DNA from: a virus
Virus record (IMG/VR): IMGVR_UViG_3300036760_000522
Location: 62,001 to 126,000 of that record
Length of the DNA stretch: 64,000 nucleotides
Strand: one strand, 5' to 3'
The translations under genes and the position numbers were made by a program. The notes under the pieces were generated by a model. The model was not told the DNA's origin. It made no database searches and saw only the letters and a program-made list of their open reading frames with translations. Below are positions 46,411-55,121 of the stretch, piece by piece. Each line of letters starts with the position of its first letter. Position 1 is the first letter of the stretch.

Positions 46411-47551
46411 TGCCGTCATTTCCAAGTCATCGATCTTAGTTTTCACAGTTCTGCTGGCCTGTACTACGAAGGTCGCAACTAAGACCCCCGCAACGCCAAA
46501 GAATCTGTCTGTCAAAGACGTGGCGGCACAATCTCAGAGTGCCGTTGTCTTGATCATCGCACGCAAACCTAACGGATCATCTTCAGTTGGTAGTGGTTTT
46601 CATATAGGGGGCGGATTTGTCGCGACAAACTATCACGTGATTTCCGGGTGTGATGTAGTTGCCCTTGTCAAAGGCGAGGATGAACCTGTAGGCGCTGAAA
46701 GTGTAGTTGCTTACAATCAGGTCGCTGACCTCGCACTCTTGGGAGTCGAAGCCGCACGTGAATGGCCAGCGCTCAAACTAGGAGAGACAAACGATCTCCA
46801 TCCTGGAGATCGTTTGGTTGTTCTAGGCAACCCGCAGGGGTTGGTCGCGTCTGTGTCCGACGGCATTCTGAGCGCACAACGTGACACCAACGGTGTGTCC
46901 CTATTACAACTGACGGCACCCATTTCTCACGGCTCTTCTGGAGGACCTGTTTTAGACCTACGTGGCGAAGTCGTGGGAGTAACCACCTTCTATTTGACCG
47001 GTGGTCAGTCTTTGAATTTCGCAGTTTCCGTGGATGAATTACGGGGACTCACCTACGACCCTGTATCCATCGAAGACTTCGGGACTCGCACTTCTGAGCC
47101 AGCCGAAACCACAACAGTCGCAAGTCAAGAAGTTGTGAAGTCCTCAACACCTACTTGGTTAGAAACCTACCTTCCAGCAGTGCTGCTCAACGCAGCAAGT
47201 CAGAACAAGTCAGAAGCCAAACGGCTCTGCACGTACTTCGTTGGTGCTGAGGACAAGACTAACGTCTTCAAGAAGTCAACAGGAAGATCCGGGTGCTACT
47301 ACTACGTGGACGACCGAAAACATCACATAGTTTTCGCGTACAAGAAGGACATCATCACAGAAGTCGCACACATTTGGCAATGCCTCGATCCCGAACAAGT
47401 AGCTACAAACCTGACGTCTGAGCTGAACCAAAGACCTGAGGTTGGCACCAATTCCGACCACAATAACGTGTGGCAATGGACTTACAATGACGGGTACTTG
47501 TGGGTGTCAACTGACGAAAATGGTTGTGGGGTTCATTGGGAAATTAGATAG
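46400..47551 (+). CDS. HtrA/trypsin-like serine protease, predicted lipoprotein
   Basis: The product is 383 residues. The N-terminus is a signal peptide with a lipobox (VLLAC; Cys21 would carry the lipid), so the protein should be anchored to the envelope. The protease domain follows with the full triad: His79 in TNYHVISG, Asp110 in QVADLALLG, Ser180 in HGSSGGPV. It resembles DegP/HtrA-family proteases, but no PDZ domain is evident; the C-terminal 150 residues hold several Cys residues that could form disulfides. It may process envelope proteins or block superinfection. It is unusual cargo for a phage and was likely acquired from a bacterium. Confidence 0.85.
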   Translation: MTFSAVISKSSILVFTVLLACTTKVATKTPATPKNLSVKDVAAQSQSAVVLIIARKPNGSSSVGSGFHIGGGFVATNYHVISGCDVVALVKGEDEPVGAESVVAYNQVADLALLGVEAAREWPALKLGETNDLHPGDRLVVLGNPQGLVASVSDGILSAQRDTNGVSLLQLTAPISHGSSGGPVLDLRGEVVGVTTFYLTGGQSLNFAVSVDELRGLTYDPVSIEDFGTRTSEPAETTTVASQEVVKSSTPTWLETYLPAVLLNAASQNKSEAKRLCTYFVGAEDKTNVFKKSTGRSGCYYYVDDRKHHIVFAYKKDIITEVAHIWQCLDPEQVATNLTSELNQRPEVGTNSDHNNVWQWTYNDGYLWVSTDENGCGVHWEIR

Positions 47552-47583
47552 CACTGCCCCGTGATCTCGGAGAAAAGGAACAC

Positions 47584-47802
47584 ATGACTTCTAGAGGCGT
47601 GATCAGAATCAAACAGCACGGTGTCGTCACCGAAACTGAAACCCGATACGCCCCAGCCAACTCGGTATGGCTTCTGGATCGGGACGAACCTGAACCTGTC
47701 GTGAAGAAGTTGGTTGGTGACGAGTTCGTTTCAGTGCGTGAATTGTGGCCTTGGCTGTTTGAGGATGAGAATGTTCCGATCGAACTACTAAAAATCGGCT
47801 GA
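47584..47802 (+). CDS. Small hypothetical protein
   Basis: The product is 72 residues from ATG 47584 with GAGAAAAGGA upstream. It is a small beta-rich protein (GVIRIKQHGVV, SVWLLDRDE) with a Trp-Pro-Trp in the last third. It is the last plus-strand gene before the convergent minus-strand baseplate operon, whose end overlaps it by 15 bases. Function unknown. Confidence 0.45.
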   Translation: MTSRGVIRIKQHGVVTETETRYAPANSVWLLDRDEPEPVVKKLVGDEFVSVRELWPWLFEDENVPIELLKIG

Positions 47803-48597
47803 GTGATCTTCGCCAACAATCGGCTGATTGGTTTTTTTGCCGAGCCGGTCGCGATCCTGGACGCCGTCCCAATACGATCGGTAGTCCTCGTAGTAGTATG
47901 TGGACAGCTTCCACTTCATCGTGTCGAGGATCCGATTGATGGGATCATTGGGCCGATAGTCGTCACGGAAAATGAATCGGATCTGAAACAACGTGTGTGC
48001 GGGTCTGATGACGTCGAGGATGATCCGCAGGCTCGACTGAAGATCAAAGATCTCTGGAGGGAACCCGCCCGTCAACTCGATGTTGATCTGGAACCCGAAC
48101 TGATCTGAGATGTCGAGGCCTGACGCTCCGGCTCGAACCAGTAGGAAGTTCTCGAGGATCGTGAAGTCTTCTTGGATGAAAAGAGCTGTCGCGTCCGCCA
48201 TCGACTTGGGAATGGAGCCTTGAAAATAGATCCGGATCAGATTCAGCAGAAAGGTGCGGAAAGCTTGGTCGTCGAACTCGATTGGGGGCAGTTGGTTGTT
48301 GAGGAAAACGAGGTACCCGATCATGCTGTAGAGGAACTCGCTTCGCGTTCTCGTGTAGTCACGATCTGTATCAACGTCTTCTAGTGCAAGCTCGATTCGC
48401 GCGATCTCGACAGCAACAGCCTTGAGCTCTATCGTGTAATTCGGTCCGGCCACAGCAGAAATGTAATTGCTGGGCAATAAATCTAGTAGGGCCGAGAAGA
48501 CAGCTTGTGCCCGTTGGAGTAGACGTAAATTGTACTCTTTTCCGCGCCTAACCACTGAATAATTAACACGGTTTTTGTCAATAGTAAAGCGAGCCAC
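47788..48597 (-). CDS. Tail/baseplate protein (possibly gpI-like)
   Basis: The product is 269 residues and is last in the minus-strand baseplate operon. It begins with a basic strand and long helix (LLQRAQAVFSALLDLLPSN), a typical start for proteins of the gpI group that connect wedge and fibre, and continues with a mixture of helices and strands (HTLFQIRFIFRDDY). In many contractile systems a gpI-like gene follows the gpJ-like gene; here an endonuclease gene separates the two. Assignment by position, not by a defining motif. Confidence 0.5.
   Translation of the reverse strand: MARFTIDKNRVNYSVVRRGKEYNLRLLQRAQAVFSALLDLLPSNYISAVAGPNYTIELKAVAVEIARIELALEDVDTDRDYTRTRSEFLYSMIGYLVFLNNQLPPIEFDDQAFRTFLLNLIRIYFQGSIPKSMADATALFIQEDFTILENFLLVRAGASGLDISDQFGFQINIELTGGFPPEIFDLQSSLRIILDVIRPAHTLFQIRFIFRDDYRPNDPINRILDTMKWKLSTYYYEDYRSYWDGVQDRDRLGKKTNQPIVGEDHSADF
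47812..47837 (+). terminator. Probable rho-independent terminator for the plus-strand operon
   Basis: A hairpin with an AATC/GATT inner stem and GG/CC outer pairs around the loop GGCT is followed by seven T residues. It lies just beyond the stop of the last plus-strand gene and within the 3' end of the convergent minus-strand gene. The unit AATCGGCTGA also occurs once just upstream (47794), overlapping the stop. Confidence 0.55.
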
Positions 48598-49136
48598 TAG
48601 AAAAGCGCCTCCTCTCTGGCTCGTCTCAATCTGAATGCTATGCCGGCCATCGACAGACCAAGCTCTGAAGCGATTTGTTTTTTGGTTTTTCCGTTCGCAC
48701 GCAGCACCAAAATCGCAGAGGTAGCTACAGACCTTTTTGAAGCAGGAACGCCTAGCGTCCTCATCCTCTGGGACACTTTGCGTCCAAACTCTTCCCCTAA
48801 ACGGTATCCGCTTGAACTCTTACCGCCGTCCGCCAGGTTGGTCAACCGGTCCCCTCGTATCCGGGCATCACGAATCAACTGGATCTCCAACGCGTCTAAC
48901 TCCTCGTGCGTGGAAGCTGTTCCTAAAATCTTGACTGTGGGTTTCAACTGCAACTGACGTAGAGACGCTAACCAACACTTACAATGAGATTTGGATACAC
49001 GAAGGTTATGGGCTGAAAGATGGTACCCGATTCGGTTCTTTAGCAGTTGTACAGTCTGACCGACGTACCTAAGTTCATCTGTACGCGGATCACACAGACC
49101 GTAGACCGTTCCGCATAATGCTTTTTCGCGTGCCAA
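48597..49136 (-). CDS. GIY-YIG homing endonuclease
   Basis: The product is 179 residues from TTG 49136, with GAGGAG eight bases upstream. Residues 11-28 read VYGLCDPRTDELRYVGQT, the diverged GIY-YIG core (Tyr12, Gly13; Tyr24, Gly26). A conserved Glu follows within EELDALEIQLI. The C-terminal 60 residues (KTKKQIASELGLSMAGIAFRLRRA) are a helix-turn-helix. It lies between two wedge genes and is linked to the downstream gene by a one-base overlap, as expected for a homing gene that invaded a structural operon. Confidence 0.82.
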   Translation of the reverse strand: MAREKALCGTVYGLCDPRTDELRYVGQTVQLLKNRIGYHLSAHNLRVSKSHCKCWLASLRQLQLKPTVKILGTASTHEELDALEIQLIRDARIRGDRLTNLADGGKSSSGYRLGEEFGRKVSQRMRTLGVPASKRSVATSAILVLRANGKTKKQIASELGLSMAGIAFRLRRAREEALF

Positions 49137-49140
49137 AACT

Positions 49141-52100
49141 TCAGCTCCTCAATGTCAATGTCAAATTGCCGAGTTCTAGAAACTCCACCTGTTGAGCTTC
49201 GATGTCGTGTGGCCCGATGTCGTTCCGAACGATGTAGCTGGCCCTATACTGGTGATCAGTGGGGTTGTCGGGAGGGATCCCGCTGGCTGAGAGGCTCAAA
49301 AAGACACGGTTAGCTGTTCTCCGCAGACGTTCCTTGGCGATATCGGTTGCTGTGATGAAGCCTTCGACTATCAAGGTGGCGTCATCGCTGTAGCCGGCGA
49401 TTACAGCGCCGTCCGCTCCAACGATGTACGCTTGTCGATGGACTAGTCCGACGTTCGCCAGGGTGGCACTGAGCCCCATGGCGACATCGTCCTGAAAGAC
49501 CCCGCGGTGCTCAGTCTGGAGCCCTCCTCCATCGGTCGTAGGGTACTCCAAGGCACTCGACAACACGTAGACGCGGTTTCCGCCGATATCGAGGGAGGGA
49601 ACCCGCTGATTGGTATTCGTGATAGCTTCCCGAACTCGTCGGGACCCGTCTGCGTACCCCATTCTGGCGAGGGGTATGACCTGGAAGTCGACTCCAGGAG
49701 TTGAGTCGACGGCGTTGATGATGTCGCTCTGAGCCGTTCCTTGTCCAATGAGATGTTGGTTCAGCTCGAGACTGACGGCGTCGCGAGTCGCAGGGTCGAC
49801 TTTCGCGCGCGCTGCGCCGTTCTTGAGCTGCACGGTCGTTTCAATGTCGACCTCGTTCTGGATTGCTTGTTTCGCGAGAACGTCGGCAGTGACGTGCCGT
49901 TGCGTGTCCAACGATCGTTGCATCTGTTGCAACAAATCGTTGATCACGTAAGTCACTGTGAAGTTCTCGTCATGGTCGTAATCGACGGACACGGTTTGAC
50001 CACTCACAATGGTGCTCGGGTTGGTCCGCACAATCTTAGATGGTGTCGTTGCTGTTCCCGACAAGATGTCGAAGTCGGGGGTTGGTGAGGATGGCCCCAA
50101 GTACTCAATGGTTCGAGCCTCGTTGAAAACTCGAATCGTCGCTGTGTTGATACCGATGCTGAGAAGAGGCTCTTCAAAAAAGCCGATCAGGACATGCTGT
50201 TCGTCATTGACGGTAATAATGGCTCCGCTCGGAACGCCCAAGATTTGGTTGATGACGAGGTAGTCGTTCGCGATGGTCGACTCTCCGTCGAGTAGTGGAT
50301 CATCTGTTTTGAAGAGCGTAAACCCCGTCGTGATGTTGAGTGCTCCTGAAGCTTCTCCTACAACGGAGACAACCCGACGAACCGGTTGCAACGTGAACCT
50401 GAACTGATTCACAGATCGGAACCGATAGTCCGCGGTGACAATGTCGTCGAGTGCTGTAGCAGGCTGCGGGATCAGGTTGTTGACTTGAAACGTTTGGTAG
50501 TCGATCAACGTGACACCCGTGAGGTCGTAGTCGGCACCAACGGTCGCATTTCGGACACCAAGGCTTTGAATTGGGTTGTTGAGAATTTCGATGATCGGCG
50601 TCGTCGGCGTAACTCGACTGTCGAGGACCCTGAAAATGAGGTTCACAGCATCAATGATTTGACAGCGAACATCTCTTGCGATCTCGAACGTGAACGAGAA
50701 GTTCTCGGTGACGGTGCGTTCACGTAAGCCTTGAATCCAAACATCGACCTTTCCACCGATGTGTTTCATTCGGATTTCATCGAAGTCCCGCATCATCAGG
50801 GGGTCGCCGGACTTCACGATCTTGGTTTTGATGACGCCGATCTGTTTCGCTGCCGTGGCCGCGTACCCACCTTCTGTGCCTGTATCGACAGACACGAATC
50901 CGAGCATGGCACGAGCTGCAAGATCTGCGTTACTCTCCACGTCAGTGCCGAAGACGGTGCGTTCATTTTGAACGACACTGAGGCCGCCGGACACGGAGGA
51001 ACCGATATTGACAATGCCTGACGGTCCAGCGGGTCGATTGCCGTTCGAACCCGGACTCTCCGCAACAACATCAACGGTTATTTCATACCTCCGAGTTGTG
51101 AAGTTGTAAAAGGCGTCGGCTTGAGCGGCAGGAAGAACGAAAGTACCGCCGGACAGAAACCGAACAGCTGGAAGGCCATTCTCTGTGTCCACATTGGTCG
51201 AAACGATCGTACCCGACGGTATGGTGATATCCGTTGCTGGACGTGTCGTCGTGAAGAACACAACTTGCCCGACAGAGGGACGTCCTGGTAGTCTCGTTCG
51301 CTGGAAGTTAGCGGCCAACTTGTCGAACTGTGTGTCGATGAGTGTTTGGACTGCCGTGTCCGAGCGGAGACCTAACGCTGCTCGGAGCGCTGTCTTGTAT
51401 GCGCTGCCCGAAACCGGATCTGACGCACCGTCGCCGTCAGCGTCATCGATAGCGAGCAGTGTGAGAAAACTGCTTGATCGATGAACGAAGTCAACAATGA
51501 ACCAGACACGTTCGATCTCGCTCGAAAATGGATCGATGGCGACATCGCGTGTTGTAGATCCAGGAACAAGGGAGATCTCTCGATTGACGCGTTGTATGGC
51601 CGCAACGTAGTCGAGTACGACTTGGATTTGCGTCTTACCTGGTAGATCCCGAATCGCAGTATCGACGGTAAGCGGCGTTCCCAAAACCTCTTGGCTGTAT
51701 GGTGATTCGAACTCGGAGCCTTGAAGGGGATCAAAATAGATCCCTGTGACTACGTAGTAGAGCGGGGAAGTTACATCGACATCAAGGAACTGATCCGCGT
51801 TGAGCCCTGTACCTCGAACGTGCTGAAAGGTAATGAACTCGGTCAGTGCCCGAGCTTCGAATTGCCCGGTGAACTTCAAATCCCCGCCGTATGAAATAAC
51901 ACCAATCGTTGAATCGATGACTTGTCCGATCTCTGCCCCAAACTCGTCTTCCTGCGTGATACGAATCCGCAAGTTGTTCTCGAGAGAAGCGAAAACTGCA
52001 TTGTAAGATGCAGTAGGGAGCTCTTGGACATCTTCTTCGAATTCCGTTGACTCCACCGTAACCGGCTGGTCGTTGATCTTGAAGTACCCTGTCGTACCTG

Positions 52101-52596
52101 CGGGGACTGCGGAAGCGTAGAAATTGAATCCACGAAACTCAAAGTTCTGTGGGTTGTCGATGGGCCCTGTCAACGTCGACAAATCGGGCTTCTCGGCCAA
52201 GATGTTGACAGCGTCTCTTGACCGACGAACACGTACACCTGTTGGGATCAGGAGATCCAAATTCCCTGCCTGAGACACACGAGTGATCCTGGCAACCGAA
52301 GCCGCCGAAACTCCACCTACGATGTCGATGGACCTCAACGCAATCGTGTTCTGTCCAAGTGCCAGTGGTAGGCCGTCCGGCAAAGATGACGGGTTCGGAA
52401 CTTCAAAGTTCAGACCGTTCAAAAAGACGAGAGTCGAATCCGAAATGAACGCACCCCCATTGACTGAGACCTGAACGTCGACAGTGTTGATGTCGATCGT
52501 ACCGGTTAAGCTGAGGGCCTCGAGATTGGTCGAGAGGATCAACTCTTGGGTGTACCCTGTACCGTCTCTGAGCGCGATCTGCGGAGCTGTGGCCAT
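49141..52596 (-). CDS. Baseplate wedge protein (gpJ/gp6-like)
   Basis: The product is 1151 residues. The defining region is near the middle: ITIPSGTIVSTNVD, then VVAESPGSNGNRPAGPSGIV and VQNERTVFGTDVESNADLAA, matching the 'NxxxGxI ... GG(T)D-x-E-x-[DN]-x-x-L-x-x-R' pattern of gpJ/gp6-type wedge proteins. The N-terminal 400 residues have several Ig-like beta modules (for example QVSVNGGAFISDS), an extension not present in the short gpJ of P2. Wedge proteins surround the hub and pass the contraction signal to the sheath. It starts four bases after the gp25-like gene. Confidence 0.85.
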   Translation of the reverse strand: MATAPQIALRDGTGYTQELILSTNLEALSLTGTIDINTVDVQVSVNGGAFISDSTLVFLNGLNFEVPNPSSLPDGLPLALGQNTIALRSIDIVGGVSAASVARITRVSQAGNLDLLIPTGVRVRRSRDAVNILAEKPDLSTLTGPIDNPQNFEFRGFNFYASAVPAGTTGYFKINDQPVTVESTEFEEDVQELPTASYNAVFASLENNLRIRITQEDEFGAEIGQVIDSTIGVISYGGDLKFTGQFEARALTEFITFQHVRGTGLNADQFLDVDVTSPLYYVVTGIYFDPLQGSEFESPYSQEVLGTPLTVDTAIRDLPGKTQIQVVLDYVAAIQRVNREISLVPGSTTRDVAIDPFSSEIERVWFIVDFVHRSSSFLTLLAIDDADGDGASDPVSGSAYKTALRAALGLRSDTAVQTLIDTQFDKLAANFQRTRLPGRPSVGQVVFFTTTRPATDITIPSGTIVSTNVDTENGLPAVRFLSGGTFVLPAAQADAFYNFTTRRYEITVDVVAESPGSNGNRPAGPSGIVNIGSSVSGGLSVVQNERTVFGTDVESNADLAARAMLGFVSVDTGTEGGYAATAAKQIGVIKTKIVKSGDPLMMRDFDEIRMKHIGGKVDVWIQGLRERTVTENFSFTFEIARDVRCQIIDAVNLIFRVLDSRVTPTTPIIEILNNPIQSLGVRNATVGADYDLTGVTLIDYQTFQVNNLIPQPATALDDIVTADYRFRSVNQFRFTLQPVRRVVSVVGEASGALNITTGFTLFKTDDPLLDGESTIANDYLVINQILGVPSGAIITVNDEQHVLIGFFEEPLLSIGINTATIRVFNEARTIEYLGPSSPTPDFDILSGTATTPSKIVRTNPSTIVSGQTVSVDYDHDENFTVTYVINDLLQQMQRSLDTQRHVTADVLAKQAIQNEVDIETTVQLKNGAARAKVDPATRDAVSLELNQHLIGQGTAQSDIINAVDSTPGVDFQVIPLARMGYADGSRRVREAITNTNQRVPSLDIGGNRVYVLSSALEYPTTDGGGLQTEHRGVFQDDVAMGLSATLANVGLVHRQAYIVGADGAVIAGYSDDATLIVEGFITATDIAKERLRRTANRVFLSLSASGIPPDNPTDHQYRASYIVRNDIGPHDIEAQQVEFLELGNLTLTLRS

Positions 52597-52599
52597 AGG

Positions 52600-53739
52600 T
52601 TAGCTAACGAGTTGGTAGTTGGGGAGAGACGCTTGAACGAGTTCTCGCTGTTGTGTGGATCCAAGTAGATCAACTGGTAGAGGAGCACGTATTCCCCGAG
52701 AAAGCTGTATGGACTTCTGCGAACGATTTTGAACGACAGAGTTGATCATGATGACGGTCGGATCTTCGTCACTCTGTTCGAGCGTTACAGAGAGGAGACG
52801 GAATGGGTATTCCTCGTCCGTCACGATTTGTCCGACGTTCTCTTCTTGTTGGCGCTTGATACTCTGCCATCGACGAAACGATTCGTGTATGTCAGAGACG
52901 ATGAGGTTTTGAATGAGCCCTGTTTGCTTTCGTCCCACGCTTTCCGTGATCCGCGTACCGTACCACGTGTGGAAAACGTTGGATCCTTGAACGGTCCAAA
53001 GAGCCTTGGTGAATTCTTGTAATAGTAGGTCTTCGTTGACGAGCGTAACGATCTCTCCGGATGAGTCGTAGCGCCAATCATTCTCGACTCCGAGCCCGCC
53101 ACAACGTCGACACTCTTGTCTGATCGTGATGTAGTCCATCTCGACGTAGTCGCGATAGCCTTGCAAAGGTTCGTCAAAGATCACAAGTCGTGTGGGCCGG
53201 TCACTCAAGGTATTGGGATCGTTGACCAACGTCCAAGCAGGTATGATGGTTTTCCCGCGCCAAAACCGATTCGTGTAAAGTCCGACGGTCGCAGCTAAAG
53301 TACTACCCGTCGTCTTCACGAAGATTGTGGAGGACTCCCCGTCTCGTGCAGTCAAGAGTCTAAGCCGTTGATGTGGCGCGATCACAAAGTAGGCGTCACG
53401 GATTTGTGTGTTCAACACATCTATGACCTGTTGTGACGAGACGCGGTTGCCTGAAGGTGCCGTCAATGCCTGCTCGAGACCTCCGTTGATCTTGACGACG
53501 AGTGTGTCGTTGGCGCCGCCTTGGATTTGAAATGGTCCAGAGATCGAACCAGAAGCAGTTGCCGCTGTAAATAGCCCGGTCGGATTTGCTTCAGCTTCCC
53601 CATTGACTCGAACGCGAACGGACCTTGAACTGGCAATTGGTCGTAGGGGTCTAACCGTTTGACGGTCCGACGACAGAAACAAGGGCTCCTCGACGACGCC
53701 GTGAGGACAAACTTGTTCAATGGCCCGATCGTAACTCAT
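52600..53739 (-). CDS. Baseplate wedge protein with gp25-like domain
   Basis: The product is 379 residues. Residues about 65-155 are the same module found three times in the sheath (start GPFQIQGGANDTLVVKINGG, end AATVGLY). A zinc-like CRRCGGLG motif lies near residue 212, and the C-terminal part (DLLLQEFTKALWTVQGSNVF, then LLSVTLEQSDEDPT) resembles gp25 domains, the wedge component that nucleates the sheath. The shared module therefore links the sheath and its nucleating partner. The ATG of this gene overlaps the stop of the upstream gene (ATGA). Confidence 0.65.
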   Translation of the reverse strand: MSYDRAIEQVCPHGVVEEPLFLSSDRQTVRPLRPIASSRSVRVRVNGEAEANPTGLFTAATASGSISGPFQIQGGANDTLVVKINGGLEQALTAPSGNRVSSQQVIDVLNTQIRDAYFVIAPHQRLRLLTARDGESSTIFVKTTGSTLAATVGLYTNRFWRGKTIIPAWTLVNDPNTLSDRPTRLVIFDEPLQGYRDYVEMDYITIRQECRRCGGLGVENDWRYDSSGEIVTLVNEDLLLQEFTKALWTVQGSNVFHTWYGTRITESVGRKQTGLIQNLIVSDIHESFRRWQSIKRQQEENVGQIVTDEEYPFRLLSVTLEQSDEDPTVIMINSVVQNRSQKSIQLSRGIRAPLPVDLLGSTQQRELVQASLPNYQLVS

Positions 53740-54464
53740 GCGGAGCTCGGAGGAACAAAGCCTGTGTTTTGACGCTGTGCCGATTCGTTGGTACGCCCGG
53801 AGCCTGAGTCATAGGAACTGAAGGGAGCGTACACGGTCTGACCCAACGGATCAGCCCCGTGGTCGTCGAAGATGGCCCTGTAATTGGGATCGGCAATAAA
53901 CTGTTGGATCTGTTGCGCTACGTTCTCGAGGGAGTTGGCAGACGAGACAGCCTCCCGAATCGTCAGTAAGTTGGACTTTTCGAGATTCAGTTGGTCCGCA
54001 TAGTCGGTTGCGCGTCGAATCTTGCGTTCAAGGACATCGAATCGGTAGTCCAGCGTAGGTTCGAGCCAGGATCTGGCTTGGCGCACTAAAGCCCCCGTAG
54101 GAGCGTCAGAGAGGCCTTTTGCCCCGACGACTTCCCCGTTGCTCATGTACTGCGGGGAAACTGTCTCCGTGCCTCTGACAAGGAATACAGGGTCTTCGAA
54201 GAGGCGAAGCCGAAGATCGATGTTCGGGTTGCCTCCGAGAACCACGTACGTCTGAAACAGCTTCCCAAGGTAAGAGTCAGTCGGATCCGCAGAGTAACCT
54301 TGCGAGATCCCGTTCTTGTATTGGAATGTGATCCGACCGACTCTTCTCAGCTCAGCGTCTAGGTGCTGAATCCGCCCGTCGATGAGTGTCAGCTGACTTC
54401 GAGCAAAACTGAGAAACCTATCGAACTGGCTCTTGTTGAAAGTGCCAAGCCATGTAAACGACAT
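53736..54464 (-). CDS. Structural protein, baseplate region
   Basis: The product is 242 residues. The first 60 residues are helical (FDRFLSFARSQLTLIDGRI), the middle beta-rich, residues about 140-185 a long coiled coil (RFDVLERKIRRATDYADQ), and the end Ser/Gly/Gln-rich and disordered. It is the first structural gene of the minus-strand baseplate operon after the HNH gene and overlaps the gp25-like gene. Probably a tail-baseplate junction protein; no recognised family. Confidence 0.55.
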   Translation of the reverse strand: MSFTWLGTFNKSQFDRFLSFARSQLTLIDGRIQHLDAELRRVGRITFQYKNGISQGYSADPTDSYLGKLFQTYVVLGGNPNIDLRLRLFEDPVFLVRGTETVSPQYMSNGEVVGAKGLSDAPTGALVRQARSWLEPTLDYRFDVLERKIRRATDYADQLNLEKSNLLTIREAVSSANSLENVAQQIQQFIADPNYRAIFDDHGADPLGQTVYAPFSSYDSGSGRTNESAQRQNTGFVPPSSA

Positions 54465-54502
54465 CCTGATTCAGACACCTCATAAAAGGACGTGTCAGCT
54501 AA

Positions 54503-55090
54503 TCAGGCGGCTTCGAGATACGGACGCCATTCAAGCGGAGCGTTCCCGATGTCGACTCGAGGCCCGTGAAGAGGCAGAACTCTGGGTCGGTGAGGAACAA
54601 CAAGAAGCACCATTCCCGACTCCTCTAACGACAAGTCGGCCTTCTTCTCATTACACGAGCGGCAGGCAGTCACGATATTCTCCCAGACCGTTTTTCCGCC
54701 TCTCGCACGAGGCACGACGTGGTCATAGTTCAGCTCCGACATCGGGAGCTTCTTGTCGCAGTAAGAACACTTGAACCCGTCGCGTTGAAAGACGTTGATT
54801 TTCGAAAATTTGATCCCCGACTTCATCGCTTGAACCTTGCGGCGCAAGACGGCAACCGCAGGAACCTTGATCACGAGGCTCTCAGCGTCGGTCCCAATCA
54901 CGTGACTGAGAGCACGTTTCAACTCCGGAAAAGTGCGAAGCGTCTGTCGATCAATGTGCGCAAGGACTTCGTCGTACTGTGCGAGGACAGTGACAGTTCC
55001 CTTGAACATCTTGGTGACGGCGTCTTTCCAGTCAACGATCTCGTGTGGCCGATAATGCTGGTTCAGTACTAGTGTTTGTGCGTAGGACAT
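54503..55090 (-). CDS. HNH endonuclease
   Basis: The product is 195 residues. The nuclease fold is near residues 100-155: NVFQRDGFKCSYC (Cys108, Cys111), NYDHVVPRARGG (Asp123, His124), TVWENIVTACRSCNEKK (Asn138, Cys143, Cys146). The N-terminus VLNQHYRPHEIVDWKDAVTK is typical of a family of freestanding bacterial and phage HNH nucleases. A strong ribosome site (AAAGGAGG) is locked in a hairpin. Such genes are often homing endonucleases that cut the DNA of related phages lacking the gene. Confidence 0.85.
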   Translation of the reverse strand: MSYAQTLVLNQHYRPHEIVDWKDAVTKMFKGTVTVLAQYDEVLAHIDRQTLRTFPELKRALSHVIGTDAESLVIKVPAVAVLRRKVQAMKSGIKFSKINVFQRDGFKCSYCDKKLPMSELNYDHVVPRARGGKTVWENIVTACRSCNEKKADLSLEESGMVLLVVPHRPRVLPLHGPRVDIGNAPLEWRPYLEAA

Positions 55091-55092
55091 GA

Positions 55093-55121
55093 CGATCCTC
55101 CTTTCGGTTTTTGGAGGATCG
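55093..55121 (-). promoter_or_regulatory. RNA hairpin that masks the HNH ribosome-binding site
   Basis: On the minus-strand transcript, CGATCCTCC pairs perfectly with GGAGGATCG across an 11-base loop. The ribosome site of the HNH gene (AAAGGAGG, six bases before the ATG) lies in the 3' arm, so it is shut in long transcripts. The hairpin fills the gap between the stop of the metalloprotease gene (55122) and the HNH start (55090). This design is known for several T4 homing endonucleases, where it restricts expression to late transcripts that start within or after the 5' arm. Confidence 0.75.

Noticed and set aside
47794-47826. CRISPR or phage attachment site from the AATCGGCTGA repeat
   Set aside because: Only two short copies exist, one within a stop codon and one in a terminator hairpin.
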